DNA of 64,000 nucleotides from Fischerella sp. PCC 9605 (lineage in GTDB: Bacteria > Cyanobacteriota > Cyanobacteriia > Cyanobacteriales > Nostocaceae): the NCBI RefSeq assembly GCF_000517105.1, contig NZ_KI912148.1, positions 304,518 through 368,517 of the forward strand. The letters are read 5' to 3'. The notes beneath the pieces are model-generated. The model was not told where the DNA came from. It worked only from the letters and a program-made list of their open reading frames with translations, and made no database searches. The stretch's first letter is position 1. The number at the start of each line of letters is the position of its first letter. The position numbers and the translations under genes are program-made. Of this stretch, positions 17,617-26,294 are shown piece after piece.

Positions 17617-19818
17617 ATGAGTAAGCAGCTAGGCAAGCATCTTGTGAGGTTACTATTTACGTTTAAACAATTCCTTAGTCGAGGACACAGGGAATTGATG
17701 ACTGCCTCCGGCGTTACAGCTTGCATTCTGCTATTGCGTTTTTTTGGGTTGTTGCAATCCATAGAGTGGGCGACTTTAGATCAATTCTTCCAATTACGCC
17801 CCGTCGAACCGCCAGAAGAATTGATCGTGATAGTAGCAATTGATGAGGCTTCTTTACGCCAAGTGGGTTCCTGGCCAATTCCAGATGGTGCGATCGCCCA
17901 GGTTTTGCAAAAATTAAATGTCTACAAACCACGCGCCATTGGTTTGGATATCTACCGAGATTTAAAAGTAGAGCCTGGTCATCAAAATTTAGTGGCTGCC
18001 TATAAATCAATGCCGAACTTGATTGGCATTGAATTACTGTCAAATCACAAAAATGATAGTGTTTCACCTCCACTAGAACTGAGTCAGCGCCAGCAAGTAG
18101 GGTTTAACAACGTACTGTTAGATGCTGATGGCAAAATACGTCGTAATTTGTTGTATTGGCATATTGACAATCAGGCACACGAAAGTTTTGCTCTGAAGTT
18201 GGCGAAGCTGTATTTAAAGGGGGAAGGAATTACACCCAAGAAAGCAGCAGATAATCCTGAAAATTTACAGTTGGGTAAGGCAGTATTTTATCGCTTTCAA
18301 CCACACGATGGTGGTTATGTAGGGACAGATAACAGAGGTTATCAAGTTTTGTCAAACTTTCCCAAATTAGCCTGTAGAGACTCATCATCAGAAATTTGTG
18401 GCTTCCGTAGAGTATCGATGTGGGATGTACTAACCGACCGAGTACCAAAAAAGTGGATTAGCGATCGCATTGTTTTGATTGGTTCTACAGCATCCAGTGT
18501 CCAAGATTGGGTCTTAATTCCATACTCCAGTCGATTAATGGGTACAGCAAAGCCAGTAGCAGGTATCGAACTGCAAGCCTATTTTATTAGTGAGTTAATT
18601 CGATCTGCCCTGCAAGGAAGACCGTTACTTCAGGTTTGGGCTGACCCAATAGAATGGTTGTGGATTTTTGCTTGGGCCTATGTAGGAGCTGCGACAAGCT
18701 GGCAAGTACGACGTTTTAGCAAAAGTATTCTTTGTATTTTGTGGTTTTGCTTGCTACTAACTGGCAGTACCTACGTTGCTTTCTTATTTGGTTGGTGGAT
18801 ACCACTGTTGCCTGCATTGCTTGCTTTTAGCATTTCAGCAATTGTCATTACTTCCCAAATTGCCCAGATGCAAGAAGAGTTGAAACGCTCCAAAGAGTTT
18901 TTGCATCAAGTCATCAATACAATTCCTGACCCAATTTTTGTCAAAAATGAAAAACATCAGTTGATAGTATTAAATGAAGCATATTGTCAATTAATTGGTT
19001 ATTCCAAGAACCAACTGTTAGAAAAATCAGATTATGACTTTTTCCCGAAGCACGAAGCTGATGTGTTTCGCCAGCAAGACCAATTAATTTTTCGGTCTCA
19101 GCAACCCCACGAGCATGAAGAAGAATTTACAGATGCTTCAGGTAAAACTCATTTTATCTCCACTAAGCGATCGCTCCACAAAGACGCCGCAGGTAATTTC
19201 TTTTTAGTCGGGGTCATCCGTGATATTACTGAGCGTAAGTTATTAGAAGAAGAACTCAAACGCACTGCTGCCGAGTTATTTCGCTCCAACAATGAATTGA
19301 AACTTCAAGAAGACCAATTGCGTTATCTGGCGTATCACGATCCTCTCACCGATTTACCCAATCGCAAATTGTTTGCCGAACAACTGTGCGAGTCAATTGA
19401 ATGGGCACAAAGCAACAATTTGTTACTCGGACTGCTGTTTATTGACTTGGATGGATTCAAGCAAGTCAATGATACTCTTGGACATGAAATTGGCGATCGC
19501 TTGCTCATCACCGTAGGTCAACGGCTTAGCAACTCCTTGCGCGGTAGTGATACTGTTTCCCGTTTGGGTGGCGATGAATTTACTGTGATTTTACGAGCAA
19601 TTCCTAAACTGGAAGTGGCTGCCAAAGTTGCCGAAAAAATCTTAGCAACCATCACTGAGCCAATTGTCTTAGACGGACACACTACCAAAGTATCCGCCAG
19701 TATTGGCATTAGTGTTTACCCTCTCAATAGTCAAGACTATGAAACTTTGATCAAACAGGCAGATGCCGCTATGTACCGTGCCAAGCACCTTGGTAAAAAT
19801 CGCTATGAGTTTGCTTGA
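17617..19818 (+). CDS. CHASE2-PAS-GGDEF diguanylate cyclase
   Basis: This 733-residue membrane sensor is predicted to make cyclic di-GMP. An N-terminal membrane helix (about 25-48) precedes an extracytoplasmic CHASE2 domain (about 55-330, with VAIDEASLRQVGSWP and ISDRIVLIGSTASSVQD). Three membrane helices (about 345-415), a PAS domain (about 425-545, PDPIFVKNEKHQLIVLNEAYCQLIGYS) and a GGDEF domain follow. GGDEF is intact at 651-655, and the inhibitory-site motif RGSD lies at 642-645, five residues upstream, so product feedback is likely. A CHASE2 kinase is encoded at 55171. The gene appears monocistronic. Confidence 0.93.
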   Translation: MSKQLGKHLVRLLFTFKQFLSRGHRELMTASGVTACILLLRFFGLLQSIEWATLDQFFQLRPVEPPEELIVIVAIDEASLRQVGSWPIPDGAIAQVLQKLNVYKPRAIGLDIYRDLKVEPGHQNLVAAYKSMPNLIGIELLSNHKNDSVSPPLELSQRQQVGFNNVLLDADGKIRRNLLYWHIDNQAHESFALKLAKLYLKGEGITPKKAADNPENLQLGKAVFYRFQPHDGGYVGTDNRGYQVLSNFPKLACRDSSSEICGFRRVSMWDVLTDRVPKKWISDRIVLIGSTASSVQDWVLIPYSSRLMGTAKPVAGIELQAYFISELIRSALQGRPLLQVWADPIEWLWIFAWAYVGAATSWQVRRFSKSILCILWFCLLLTGSTYVAFLFGWWIPLLPALLAFSISAIVITSQIAQMQEELKRSKEFLHQVINTIPDPIFVKNEKHQLIVLNEAYCQLIGYSKNQLLEKSDYDFFPKHEADVFRQQDQLIFRSQQPHEHEEEFTDASGKTHFISTKRSLHKDAAGNFFLVGVIRDITERKLLEEELKRTAAELFRSNNELKLQEDQLRYLAYHDPLTDLPNRKLFAEQLCESIEWAQSNNLLLGLLFIDLDGFKQVNDTLGHEIGDRLLITVGQRLSNSLRGSDTVSRLGGDEFTVILRAIPKLEVAAKVAEKILATITEPIVLDGHTTKVSASIGISVYPLNSQDYETLIKQADAAMYRAKHLGKNRYEFA

Positions 19819-20527
19819 TTTTGTTGTTTGTTGGTGGTTAGCGGTGAGCCAGTGGCTTCCCCGGACAACTTGCAACAGCCACGAGGTTGAGCCTCCAAAC
19901 CCTCGTTACCAGGTTCAACCTGATAACGAGATATCAAAGCCTCTGGCTCTCCCACTCGAATTATGCAAGATGTAATCTATCTGACAAACGCATGTCGACA
20001 TTATGGAATTATACGTGTTTGCCTAAATGCGGATTAAGATTCGCTCTTGCCTAAGTAATAGTACTTAAAATTGATTGCAGATAAAGTTTTGTAAGTAGAA
20101 TTATAGAAAAAATCGCCATAATCGCATTTTTACTACCTCAATTCTAGCGATTTTCACTGAGTAAATCCTTTGATATAGAGAGTTTCAACAACCATACGTA
20201 ATTTATGTAAGTGTATTATGCGGTTATTACAGTGTTTGCTCGCTTAAATGTTAAAATTTTATAAAATTAAATGGAGGTAGTTATTATAATTGTGGTATTT
20301 ATGGAACAGCTACTACTTTAGGTAGATGTAAATTATTGCAGAGTAATAGAAAGTAGACAGCAATAAACCGATGAAGCATCTACAAAAACAGCAACTTTTA
20401 GACAAAGCCAATGGATTTTGTCTGTAGCTTTTTAATTACGTAATTGCCCGAAAAAAATTAAAAGTATCCAATAGTTAACGAAATCCAGTTTTTTAGAGCC
20501 AAAAGCAATTAATTCAATAAAAAACAA
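19819..20527. other. intergenic region with a degenerate dispersed repeat
   Basis: The first 150 bp hold a palindromic repeat. From about 19970 to 20527 the sequence is AT-rich with no convincing ORF, hairpin or array. It must hold the promoter of the small gene that follows. Confidence 0.5.
19840..19966. repeat. palindromic dispersed repeat
   Basis: The core at 19903-19931 has arms CTCGTTACCAGGTT and AACCTGATAACGAG (one mismatch, one-base loop). It is flanked by GAGGTTGAGCCTCC and AGCCTCTGGCTCTCCC, which resemble the 'CTGGGAACGAG' repeats common in cyanobacterial genomes. It begins 22 bp after the diguanylate cyclase stop and may double as a transcript end, although there is no T-run. Confidence 0.55.
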
Positions 20528-20545
20528 GTGAATTTACTGAGGATT

Positions 20546-20815
20546 ATGGGGACTAGCTTGAAAATTACTAGCGTCGTCTTGTTTTTTATCGGAGCAGCTC
20601 TGATAATTCTCGAAATGGCTGATACTACTTGGATATTTAGCAACATGACTGCTAATCATGGAAGTAATACAAGAAGCATAAGTAGCTTAATCAGCCTCAG
20701 AGTTGACTCTCAATATTTAAAACCTATAAATATAAGTGCAAAATCAAGCAGCGACTACGAACCACCTAATTATGGTGGTCCTGATAGTCCTTCTTATGGT
20801 AGTGGCACACGGTGA
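20546..20815 (+). CDS. small membrane-anchored or exported protein, unrecognised
   Basis: This protein of about 89 residues has one hydrophobic segment near its N-terminus (ITSVVLFFIGAALIIL), a polar Ser/Asn-rich middle and a C-terminus ending NYGGPDSPSYGSGTR. The hydrophobic part could be a signal anchor. Gly-Pro-Asp/Gly-Ser-Gly-Thr-Arg endings occur in small exported cyanobacterial proteins, but I cannot name a family. The longest frame uses a GTG at 20528; the ATG at 20546 has GAGG just upstream. It has no obvious partner. Confidence 0.45.
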   Translation: MGTSLKITSVVLFFIGAALIILEMADTTWIFSNMTANHGSNTRSISSLISLRVDSQYLKPINISAKSSSDYEPPNYGGPDSPSYGSGTR

Positions 20816-20920
20816 ACTACCCCGCCGTATAGACTTCCCAAAAAGGAAAAAATTGCTTAACTGAACTGTATTGGGTTAAAGAGGAGTTTCTTGAGCAACA
20901 TTTTTACCCACCATCAAAGA

Positions 20921-20966
20921 GCTACTACTAACCACTAACTACTAACTACTAACTACTAACTACTAA
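20921..20966. repeat. ACTACTA/ACTAACT heptamer array
   Basis: Five or six tandem CTAACTA-type units end five bases before the nadB stop. It is a single-orientation array. Confidence 0.75.
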
Positions 20967-20970
20967 CACT

Positions 20971-22653
20971 TCACTCCAACACAGGAGATTTCCACCAATT
21001 GTGGTTTTGTACCAGTGTGTGAACTTGCCAGCTGGGATCTGATTGAGGATAGTCTAGGCGATAGTGCCCTCCTCTGCTTTCTGTCCGGAAAGCAGCACTT
21101 TTAAGAATTAAATAAGCTACATCTAATAAATTGCGAGTTTCTGCCCACAGTCGTAATTGCCGTTCTACATTAGGTATGGCGAAACTAGCCGATTCCGCAG
21201 CACGTAAAGAGATTAAAAATTGGCTGATGCTTAAATTAGCAAAATCCTGCTGCCAAGATTCTACTGTCGCGATCGCCGTTTCTAATCCTGACTGTTCCCG
21301 GCAGATACCAGCACTTTGCCACACTAAACGTGGTATTTTTTGTCGTAAATCTTTTAAAAATTCTTGCTGGGTTTGCCATTCATCTACACCGGCGCTGTAT
21401 TCTCGCAATGATAGGGCTTGTGTCTCTTTCTCTGCACTAGTTTGATCGCTTGTCAATTGCAGATGTGCCAGTTGCGCGCCAAAAACAATACATTCCAGTA
21501 GCGAATTACTAGCAAGACGATTTGCACCATGTACACCAGTACTAGCAGTTTCTCCCACGGCGTACAAACCAGGAATATTGGTGCGATTCATTAAATCTGT
21601 GAGAATACCACCCATCCAGTAATGGGCAGCGGGGGCAACAGGAATTGGTTCGGAAAAGACATCAATACCCCAGCGCTTGCAGACTCTGATGATATTAGGA
21701 AAGCGATAGCGAATCTTTTCGGCGGGAATGGGACGCATATCCAACCAGACATGGGCAGTGGCGGGATCGGCAGCAGTACTTTGCAAATGACTAAAAATCG
21801 CCCGGCTTACCACATCTCTGGGGGCCAGTTCACCAGCAGGGTGATAATCAAAGGCAAAACGCCGTCCTTCGTTATCAATCAGATGTGCTCCCTCACCACG
21901 TACAGCTTCACTAATCAAAAAGCGGTCAGCACCAGGTTTAGTCAGGGCTGTAGGGTGAAATTGGACAAATTCTAAATCTCTGAGAATTGCCCCAGCACGC
22001 CAAGCGATCGCTACTCCATCTCCCGTACTGACAGCAGGGTTAGTGGTTTGAGCAAATACCTGACCACCACCACCTGTTGCTAACACCACCGCACCAGCTT
22101 TAACCCATGTGATTTGACCTTGATAAAACAGGCTCATTCCCTGACAGTGCCAAGTTTCTGGATGCAACCACAAGCTCAAAGCCAAAGCTTGTTGAATTAC
22201 TTGAATATTTTTACGTCGCAGTACTTGGGCAGTAAGAGTTGTAATAACTTCCCTGCCTGTAGTGTCGGCGGCGTGGAGAACGCGGTGCTTGGAGTGGGCT
22301 GCTTCTAAAGTTAAAGCTAACGCACCGCCCTGACGGTCAAAAGCAACACCCAACTCCACTAAGGATTGAATGCTTTTTGGGGCTTGTTGAGCAAGGAATT
22401 CAACAGCAGGGCGATCGCACAAAAAGGCACCTGCTTTGATTGTGTCTTCAACGTGCAGATACGGCGAGTCGTCTGGGGCTACCGCAGCTGCAATACCACC
22501 CTGCGCCCAATCACTGGCCGACAAAGACATGCTTTCTTTGGTAATCAAGCCGACTCGCAATGACTCTGGCAAGCAAAGTGCCGTATATAGTCCAGCAGCA
22601 CCAGCGCCGACTACTAAAACATCAAAATGGCTAGGAATATCTGTTTGCAGCAA
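20971..22653 (-). CDS. nadB: L-aspartate oxidase NadB
   Basis: NadB is an FAD flavoenzyme that oxidises L-aspartate to iminoaspartate, the first step of de novo NAD synthesis. The N-terminal dinucleotide fold VLVVGAGAAGLYTAL is at about residues 11-25, followed by SASDWAQGGIAAAVAPDDS. The substrate-loop region EFVQFHPTAL and the FAD-binding C-terminal motif TGVHGANRLASNSLLE are present. Length 560 is slightly above the bacterial norm of about 540. The start appears to be TTG at 22653, since no in-frame ATG precedes the FAD motif; a repeat array begins just upstream. No quinolinate synthase gene is adjacent. Confidence 0.94.
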   Translation of the reverse strand: MLQTDIPSHFDVLVVGAGAAGLYTALCLPESLRVGLITKESMSLSASDWAQGGIAAAVAPDDSPYLHVEDTIKAGAFLCDRPAVEFLAQQAPKSIQSLVELGVAFDRQGGALALTLEAAHSKHRVLHAADTTGREVITTLTAQVLRRKNIQVIQQALALSLWLHPETWHCQGMSLFYQGQITWVKAGAVVLATGGGGQVFAQTTNPAVSTGDGVAIAWRAGAILRDLEFVQFHPTALTKPGADRFLISEAVRGEGAHLIDNEGRRFAFDYHPAGELAPRDVVSRAIFSHLQSTAADPATAHVWLDMRPIPAEKIRYRFPNIIRVCKRWGIDVFSEPIPVAPAAHYWMGGILTDLMNRTNIPGLYAVGETASTGVHGANRLASNSLLECIVFGAQLAHLQLTSDQTSAEKETQALSLREYSAGVDEWQTQQEFLKDLRQKIPRLVWQSAGICREQSGLETAIATVESWQQDFANLSISQFLISLRAAESASFAIPNVERQLRLWAETRNLLDVAYLILKSAAFRTESRGGHYRLDYPQSDPSWQVHTLVQNHNWWKSPVLE

Positions 22654-22674
22654 GGTATGGAGTAATGAGTGATG

Positions 22675-22770
22675 GGGAGTGGAGGAGTGGGGGAGTGGAG
22701 GAGTGGGGGAGTGGAAGAAATTTTGATTTGTTCATTTCCCCCCTCTCCCTCTCTCCCAACGCCAGGTGCT
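22675..22770. repeat. facing GGGAGTGGAGGAGTG / CCCTCTCC arrays
   Basis: GGAGTGG/GGGGGAGTGG units (22676-22714) face CCCTCTCCCTCT units (22740-22760) around an AAATTTTGATTTG loop. The same kind of G-rich/C-rich pair occurs at 40723 and inside mnmD. Confidence 0.75.
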
Positions 22771-22905
22771 TTATGCCGGGGAAAGAGTCCACCGCACTGG
22801 CTCCTCTCCCCCTCTTTATTTCCCTCTGTGTTAGCAAAACATCCCACTCCCTCAGAAAAGGAGTGGGTTGCTGCTTGAAAAATCAATTGTAAATACAGTT
22901 ATCTG

Positions 22906-23367
22906 TTATCTGTAGATACCGGGGTTAATGCGATCGAATCCTTCAGTGAAAGCAGGTTCCACTTCTGTAACGATGAAGTTATCCAGGTTAGCTTGCAGTA
23001 ATTGTTTTTGGCGTTCGGTTAATCCTTCAATTTTCAGCACATCCTCCACTTGATCGTAAGGAGCATTTTTGATAATTTTGCCTGCCAAATTTGGATAAAA
23101 TCCGGGGTATTTCTGAAAAGCTCGCACGTTGGTGTTATTCAAATCGATTTTTTCACCGTATACGTCTGCAAGCTTAGCATCTGCCCGATTCCGCAGGGCG
23201 ATATCCGCTGCTAGAACAGGAACTGATGGCAAAGCAAAACTGTTTAAATTGCTTGCTTGGGCTATCTGAGGCGTACCCAGCCATGCCAAGCATCCTACCA
23301 ACAACAAACTAAAGACTGTTAATAAACGCACCAATCCTTTCACGATTTTTCTACCTCTTTGTATCAA
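22906..23367 (-). CDS. psbU: photosystem II 12 kDa extrinsic protein PsbU
   Basis: PsbU sits on the lumenal face of photosystem II and stabilises the oxygen-evolving Mn cluster with PsbO and PsbV. The precursor has 153 residues. A signal peptide runs to about residue 39 ([24 protein letters not shown], cut after AQA), and the mature part contains the helix-hairpin-helix-like core ([44 protein letters not shown]). Length fits cyanobacterial PsbU. It is apparently monocistronic with about 650 bp of non-coding sequence upstream. Confidence 0.96.
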   Translation of the reverse strand: MIQRGRKIVKGLVRLLTVFSLLLVGCLAWLGTPQIAQASNLNSFALPSVPVLAADIALRNRADAKLADVYGEKIDLNNTNVRAFQKYPGFYPNLAGKIIKNAPYDQVEDVLKIEGLTERQKQLLQANLDNFIVTEVEPAFTEGFDRINPGIYR

Positions 23368-24019
23368 ACCGAAATAAAAGCTTTAAGCTCATAGCGTTCA
23401 GCTAAAGGTTGTAAAGGCTGGTAGGGCAGCAAACTGCTGCAGGATAGTTAGAAGTATGAAGTACGAAACAAACCTTACTCAATAAATTGAGGGCTTTTAT
23501 AGAGTTTGCTTTCTTTGACTTCATCCTATCCAAAGGGAGCGGTGAGAGCTAAGCCCTATAGACAGCTCTTTTACCCTTCATCCTTTGGCCGAGCGCCGAT
23601 CGCTTAATCAACACACAGCAGTCATCAGAAACTAATATACAGCGTATTAATATCCACAATCTTTACAGCTTCTAGGTTTGACCCAACTTTTGCTAAAAAT
23701 TTTTTAATTCCGCAACAATACTTACTCTTAATCTAACTAAGTTCGCTCAAATTTCAGGAAAATCTGACTTTTCGTGAAATTTTATTTACATAAGTTAATA
23801 TTTTCCCATATTTTGATTATGAACACTTCACAGCAGCACATCATTCTGAATAAGAGCATAAGGCATTGCGAATTGGGCAGCGAGAATTTCCATTTTTCCT
23901 TGTGCCATGCTTTTTATCTTCAATATAGCTGCCTTCTTCATAAATAAGGAAAGCCCGCCAAATAGCGGGCTGAAACACAACAGAACTATGAACGAACTAT
24001 AAAACAATTAATTTTTGAT
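23368..24019. other. intergenic region upstream of psbU
   Basis: The region is AT-rich. Around 23523-23587 an imperfect inverted repeat is visible (TCCAAAGGGAG against CCCTTCATCCTTTGG), like other repeat hairpins here. No ORF is credible. A terminator for the small gene upstream lies at 23952. The psbU promoter is presumably between 23370 and 23500. Confidence 0.5.
23952..23971 (-). terminator. terminator of the pirA-like gene
   Basis: A 7-bp perfect stem AGCCCGC/GCGGGCT with a 6-nt loop is followed on the minus strand by TTCCTTATTT. It lies 48 bp past the stop of the small gene. Confidence 0.7.
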
Positions 24020-24175
24020 TTAGCTGAAATACTTCATTTCTGCTTCTAGCTGACGAATGAGCTTTTCATCGCCTTTCGCTCTGGCTACTTGCAAGCGATG
24101 CTGCAAGCTTCTTTTAATATTCTCTCTATGAACTTCGTGTGCCTTTTTTGAGGCTTCTAGCCTATTCATAATCAT
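24020..24175 (-). CDS. pirA: 51-residue basic helical protein, probably PirA
   Basis: This short gene encodes MIMNRLEASKKAHEVHRENI followed by KRSLQHRLQVARAKGDEKLI and RQLEAEMKYFS. AAGGA lies seven bases before the first ATG, and a terminator follows the stop, so it looks like a complete transcription unit. The size, the EVHRENIKRSLQHRLQVA core and the LIRQLEAEM end match my recollection of PirA (Synechocystis Ssr0692 type), a small protein that binds PII and relieves its activation of arginine synthesis. That name is an inference from memory. I saw no exact NtcA site (GTA-N8-TAC) upstream; GTAGCAATAGTAAC is one base away from one. Confidence 0.6.
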   Translation of the reverse strand: MIMNRLEASKKAHEVHRENIKRSLQHRLQVARAKGDEKLIRQLEAEMKYFS

Positions 24176-24287
24176 AGAATTATCCTTACTTAGTTTTTTT
24201 ACTTATGTCTTGTAATTTTAACATATCAAAAATTTAGTTACTATTGCTACAGAAAAAATAAACTTTATATTATCTTAAAAACCAGTA

Positions 24288-25091
24288 ATGTTCGAGAATC
24301 AACAGAAGCAACAGGCACTGCTAACATTGTTGAGTGATTTTGGCGATCGCGATGTGTATGTCGGCGTGATGAAGGGAGTTATCGCCAAGATTAACTCTAG
24401 AGTGAAGATTGTAGACTTAACACACCAAATTCCACCACAAGACATTGCTGCGGCCAGGTTTTGCCTTATGGATGCTTATTCCTATTTCCCTATGGGAACA
24501 GTGCATGTGGCGGTAGTAGATCCGGGTGTGGGAGGACTAAGAAGGGCGATCGCAGTAGAATTTGCAAATGGATTTTTAGTAGGCCCCGACAATGGTTTAT
24601 TTAGTGGAGTTTTGAGTCAAAGTCCTGCTATTGCAGTGGCAGAACTGACAAACCCAGAGTATTGGCACACTCTCCACCCTAGCAGCACTTTTCACGGTAG
24701 AGATATTTTTGCACCAGTGGGAGCGCATCTTGCTAGCGGTGTTCCCCTGAAAAAGCTAGGGCGAGAAATTGATCCAGAAACTTTAGTTAAGCTAGAGATA
24801 CCCGAATGCAGTCGGACAGGTAACACCATAACAGGCTGCATTCAATATATTGACCACTTCGGTAACTTAGTCAGTAATATTCCTGGAAGTTACGTGCAAG
24901 GCAAAAGCTGGGGCGTGGTTTTAGGTGAAAAGACTATAACCGGTAGTGGAACTTATGGAGATGTTAAAGTAGGGAGTGCGATCGCACTGATTGGCAGTCA
25001 TGGCTGGGTAGAAATTGCCATTAATAGGGGTAATGCGCGATCGCTGTTGCAGATGCAGTTGGGAGATACCATACAAGTAGTTAGTAGTTAG
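24288..25091 (+). CDS. SAM hydrolase / adenosyl-chloride synthase-fold protein (DUF62)
   Basis: This 267-residue protein belongs to the SAM hydroxide adenosyltransferase family, relatives of fluorinase and chlorinase that usually cleave SAM with water to adenosine and methionine. The family signature opens the protein (LLTLLSDFGDRDVYVGVMKGVI, residues 12-33), followed by VHVAVVDPGVGG and LVGPDNGLFS, STFHGRDIFAPVGAHLA, and a C-terminal barrel domain (YIDHFGNLVSNIPG). The halogen-binding insert of fluorinases is not evident, so hydrolysis is more likely. Its biological role in cyanobacteria is not established. Confidence 0.9.
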   Translation: MFENQQKQQALLTLLSDFGDRDVYVGVMKGVIAKINSRVKIVDLTHQIPPQDIAAARFCLMDAYSYFPMGTVHVAVVDPGVGGLRRAIAVEFANGFLVGPDNGLFSGVLSQSPAIAVAELTNPEYWHTLHPSSTFHGRDIFAPVGAHLASGVPLKKLGREIDPETLVKLEIPECSRTGNTITGCIQYIDHFGNLVSNIPGSYVQGKSWGVVLGEKTITGSGTYGDVKVGSAIALIGSHGWVEIAINRGNARSLLQMQLGDTIQVVSS

Positions 25092-25200
25092 TAGTTAGTA
25101 GTTGGTTGTTAGTAGTTGGTTGTTAGTAGTTAGTAGTTGGTTTTTAACCACTAACCACTATCCACTATCCACTATCCACTAACCACTATCCACTAACAGT
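25084..25200. repeat. large facing heptamer arrays
   Basis: About nine TTAGTAG/TTGGTTG units (25084-25140) are followed by about seven complementary CCACTAA/CCACTAT units (25146-25196), with a TTTTTAA loop. The array begins within the last codons of the preceding gene and fills most of the gap. Confidence 0.8.
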
Positions 25201-25247
25201 CACCAAGAGAAATACGTTTTTCATACGGGCCTACTTAAATTTGGCAT

Positions 25248-25904
25248 ATGACTACGCAAACAATATCTGCACCAGAAGTATATCAAGGTCAGTTTGGCGA
25301 ATTTACAATTACCAAAAGCGATCGCACTGGCGTCATTATCTACCGCAGTGGCTTAATGATAGCCGCTGTTTGCTTTGCGATCGCTAGTGCTTTAGTGTTA
25401 TTCGCTCCTCACCCAACCATATTCAAACTGTTAACGCCTCTGTACGCCTGTTTTAGTCTCGCTTTGGGTGTAAGTTTATTGACTATCCATATCTATATGG
25501 TAGAATTACACCGACTTTTACAGGTTTTTTGGGTAATTGGCAGTATAACCGCAATTGTAGTAGCGCTATCTAGCAGCGATCCTTTGGCGATCGCAGTTTA
25601 TACTCAGCCACTTTCCTTACTTGGAATTGGTTTTACCTTTGCGGCTTTGACAGGTATTTATTTTAAAGAAGCCTTTTGCTTCAATCGTTTGGAAACCAAA
25701 TTACTAACTCCGATTGTGCCGTTGCTACTGCTGGGACATTTACTAAAGATTTTACCTATTCAGTGGGAACGAGTATTGTTAGGAACTTGGGCTATTTTGT
25801 TTTTAGTTTTTGCTGTGCGTAAGGCAGTGCAAGCAATTCCTCCGGATATTGGGGATAAGTCTGTATTTGAATATTTAAAAGCAAGACGTTCTGCAAAAGC
25901 TTAA
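25248..25904 (+). CDS. DUF2301 family integral membrane protein
   Basis: This 218-residue cyanobacterial membrane protein has about six or seven hydrophobic segments, starting with GLMIAAVCFAIASALVLF (about 34-51), after a short soluble N-terminus (PEVYQGQFGEFTITKSDRTGV). This pattern and length match the DUF2301 family of cyanobacteria and plastids, whose function is unknown. It ends with a basic cytoplasmic tail (FEYLKARRSAKA). There is a plain ATG start and no operon partner. Confidence 0.75.
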   Translation: MTTQTISAPEVYQGQFGEFTITKSDRTGVIIYRSGLMIAAVCFAIASALVLFAPHPTIFKLLTPLYACFSLALGVSLLTIHIYMVELHRLLQVFWVIGSITAIVVALSSSDPLAIAVYTQPLSLLGIGFTFAALTGIYFKEAFCFNRLETKLLTPIVPLLLLGHLLKILPIQWERVLLGTWAILFLVFAVRKAVQAIPPDIGDKSVFEYLKARRSAKA

Positions 25905-26294
25905 TGCAGAAAAATCAAAAAAGTAGAATCAGTGGCAGTAGTTGGTAAATACTTGAATTCCAGTTTTACCATTACTGTCATGATAAATTCGCATATAAAT
26001 ATTTTACAAACAAGTATTTAATTTATACTGACTTTAAACTTCAGTTAATAAGTAAATTTTTTGCAAAGAAATACAGTAATAATACTAATAAAGTTTTATC
26101 CAGTCATAGTAAGCTTATACACTGGTAAAAATCTAAAGCAGATCAAAACAAGCTGTTATTCCTAAGAATCTACCATTTAAACGGTACTCAATTCCATATT
26201 CAGCCAGGGTGAAATAGCCTACATAGGCGTATCTATCAATTAATTAGTTCTCATTTCTAAATTCACTGTTCACCTATTGGCAGGAGTCAGTTGC
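25905..26294. promoter_or_regulatory. upstream region and leader of the HAF gene array
   Basis: An AT-rich stretch holds the presumed promoter. At 26217-26228 is the palindrome GCCTACATAGGC, followed by GTATCTATCAAT. At 26271-26281 is CACCTATTGGC, then AGGAG and the ATG. The order (dyad, GTATCTATCAAT, CACCTATTGGC, SD) is repeated before the second and third HAF genes, where the first block reads GCCAATATAGGTG. Confidence 0.5.

Noticed and set aside
19903-19931. Strong dyad after the diguanylate cyclase considered as a tRNA arm or intrinsic terminator
   Set aside because: The one-base loop, absence of a T-run and lack of other tRNA arms point to a dispersed palindromic repeat.
22614-22892. 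Several 68-90 codon frames upstream of nadB
   Set aside because: They consist of translated G-rich and C-rich repeat arrays, with low-complexity Ser/Pro or Gly/Glu peptides.
24176-24287. Possible SAM riboswitch before the SAM hydrolase gene
   Set aside because: The gap is only about 110 bp of AT-rich sequence, shared with a divergent gene, and shows no SAM-riboswitch helices.
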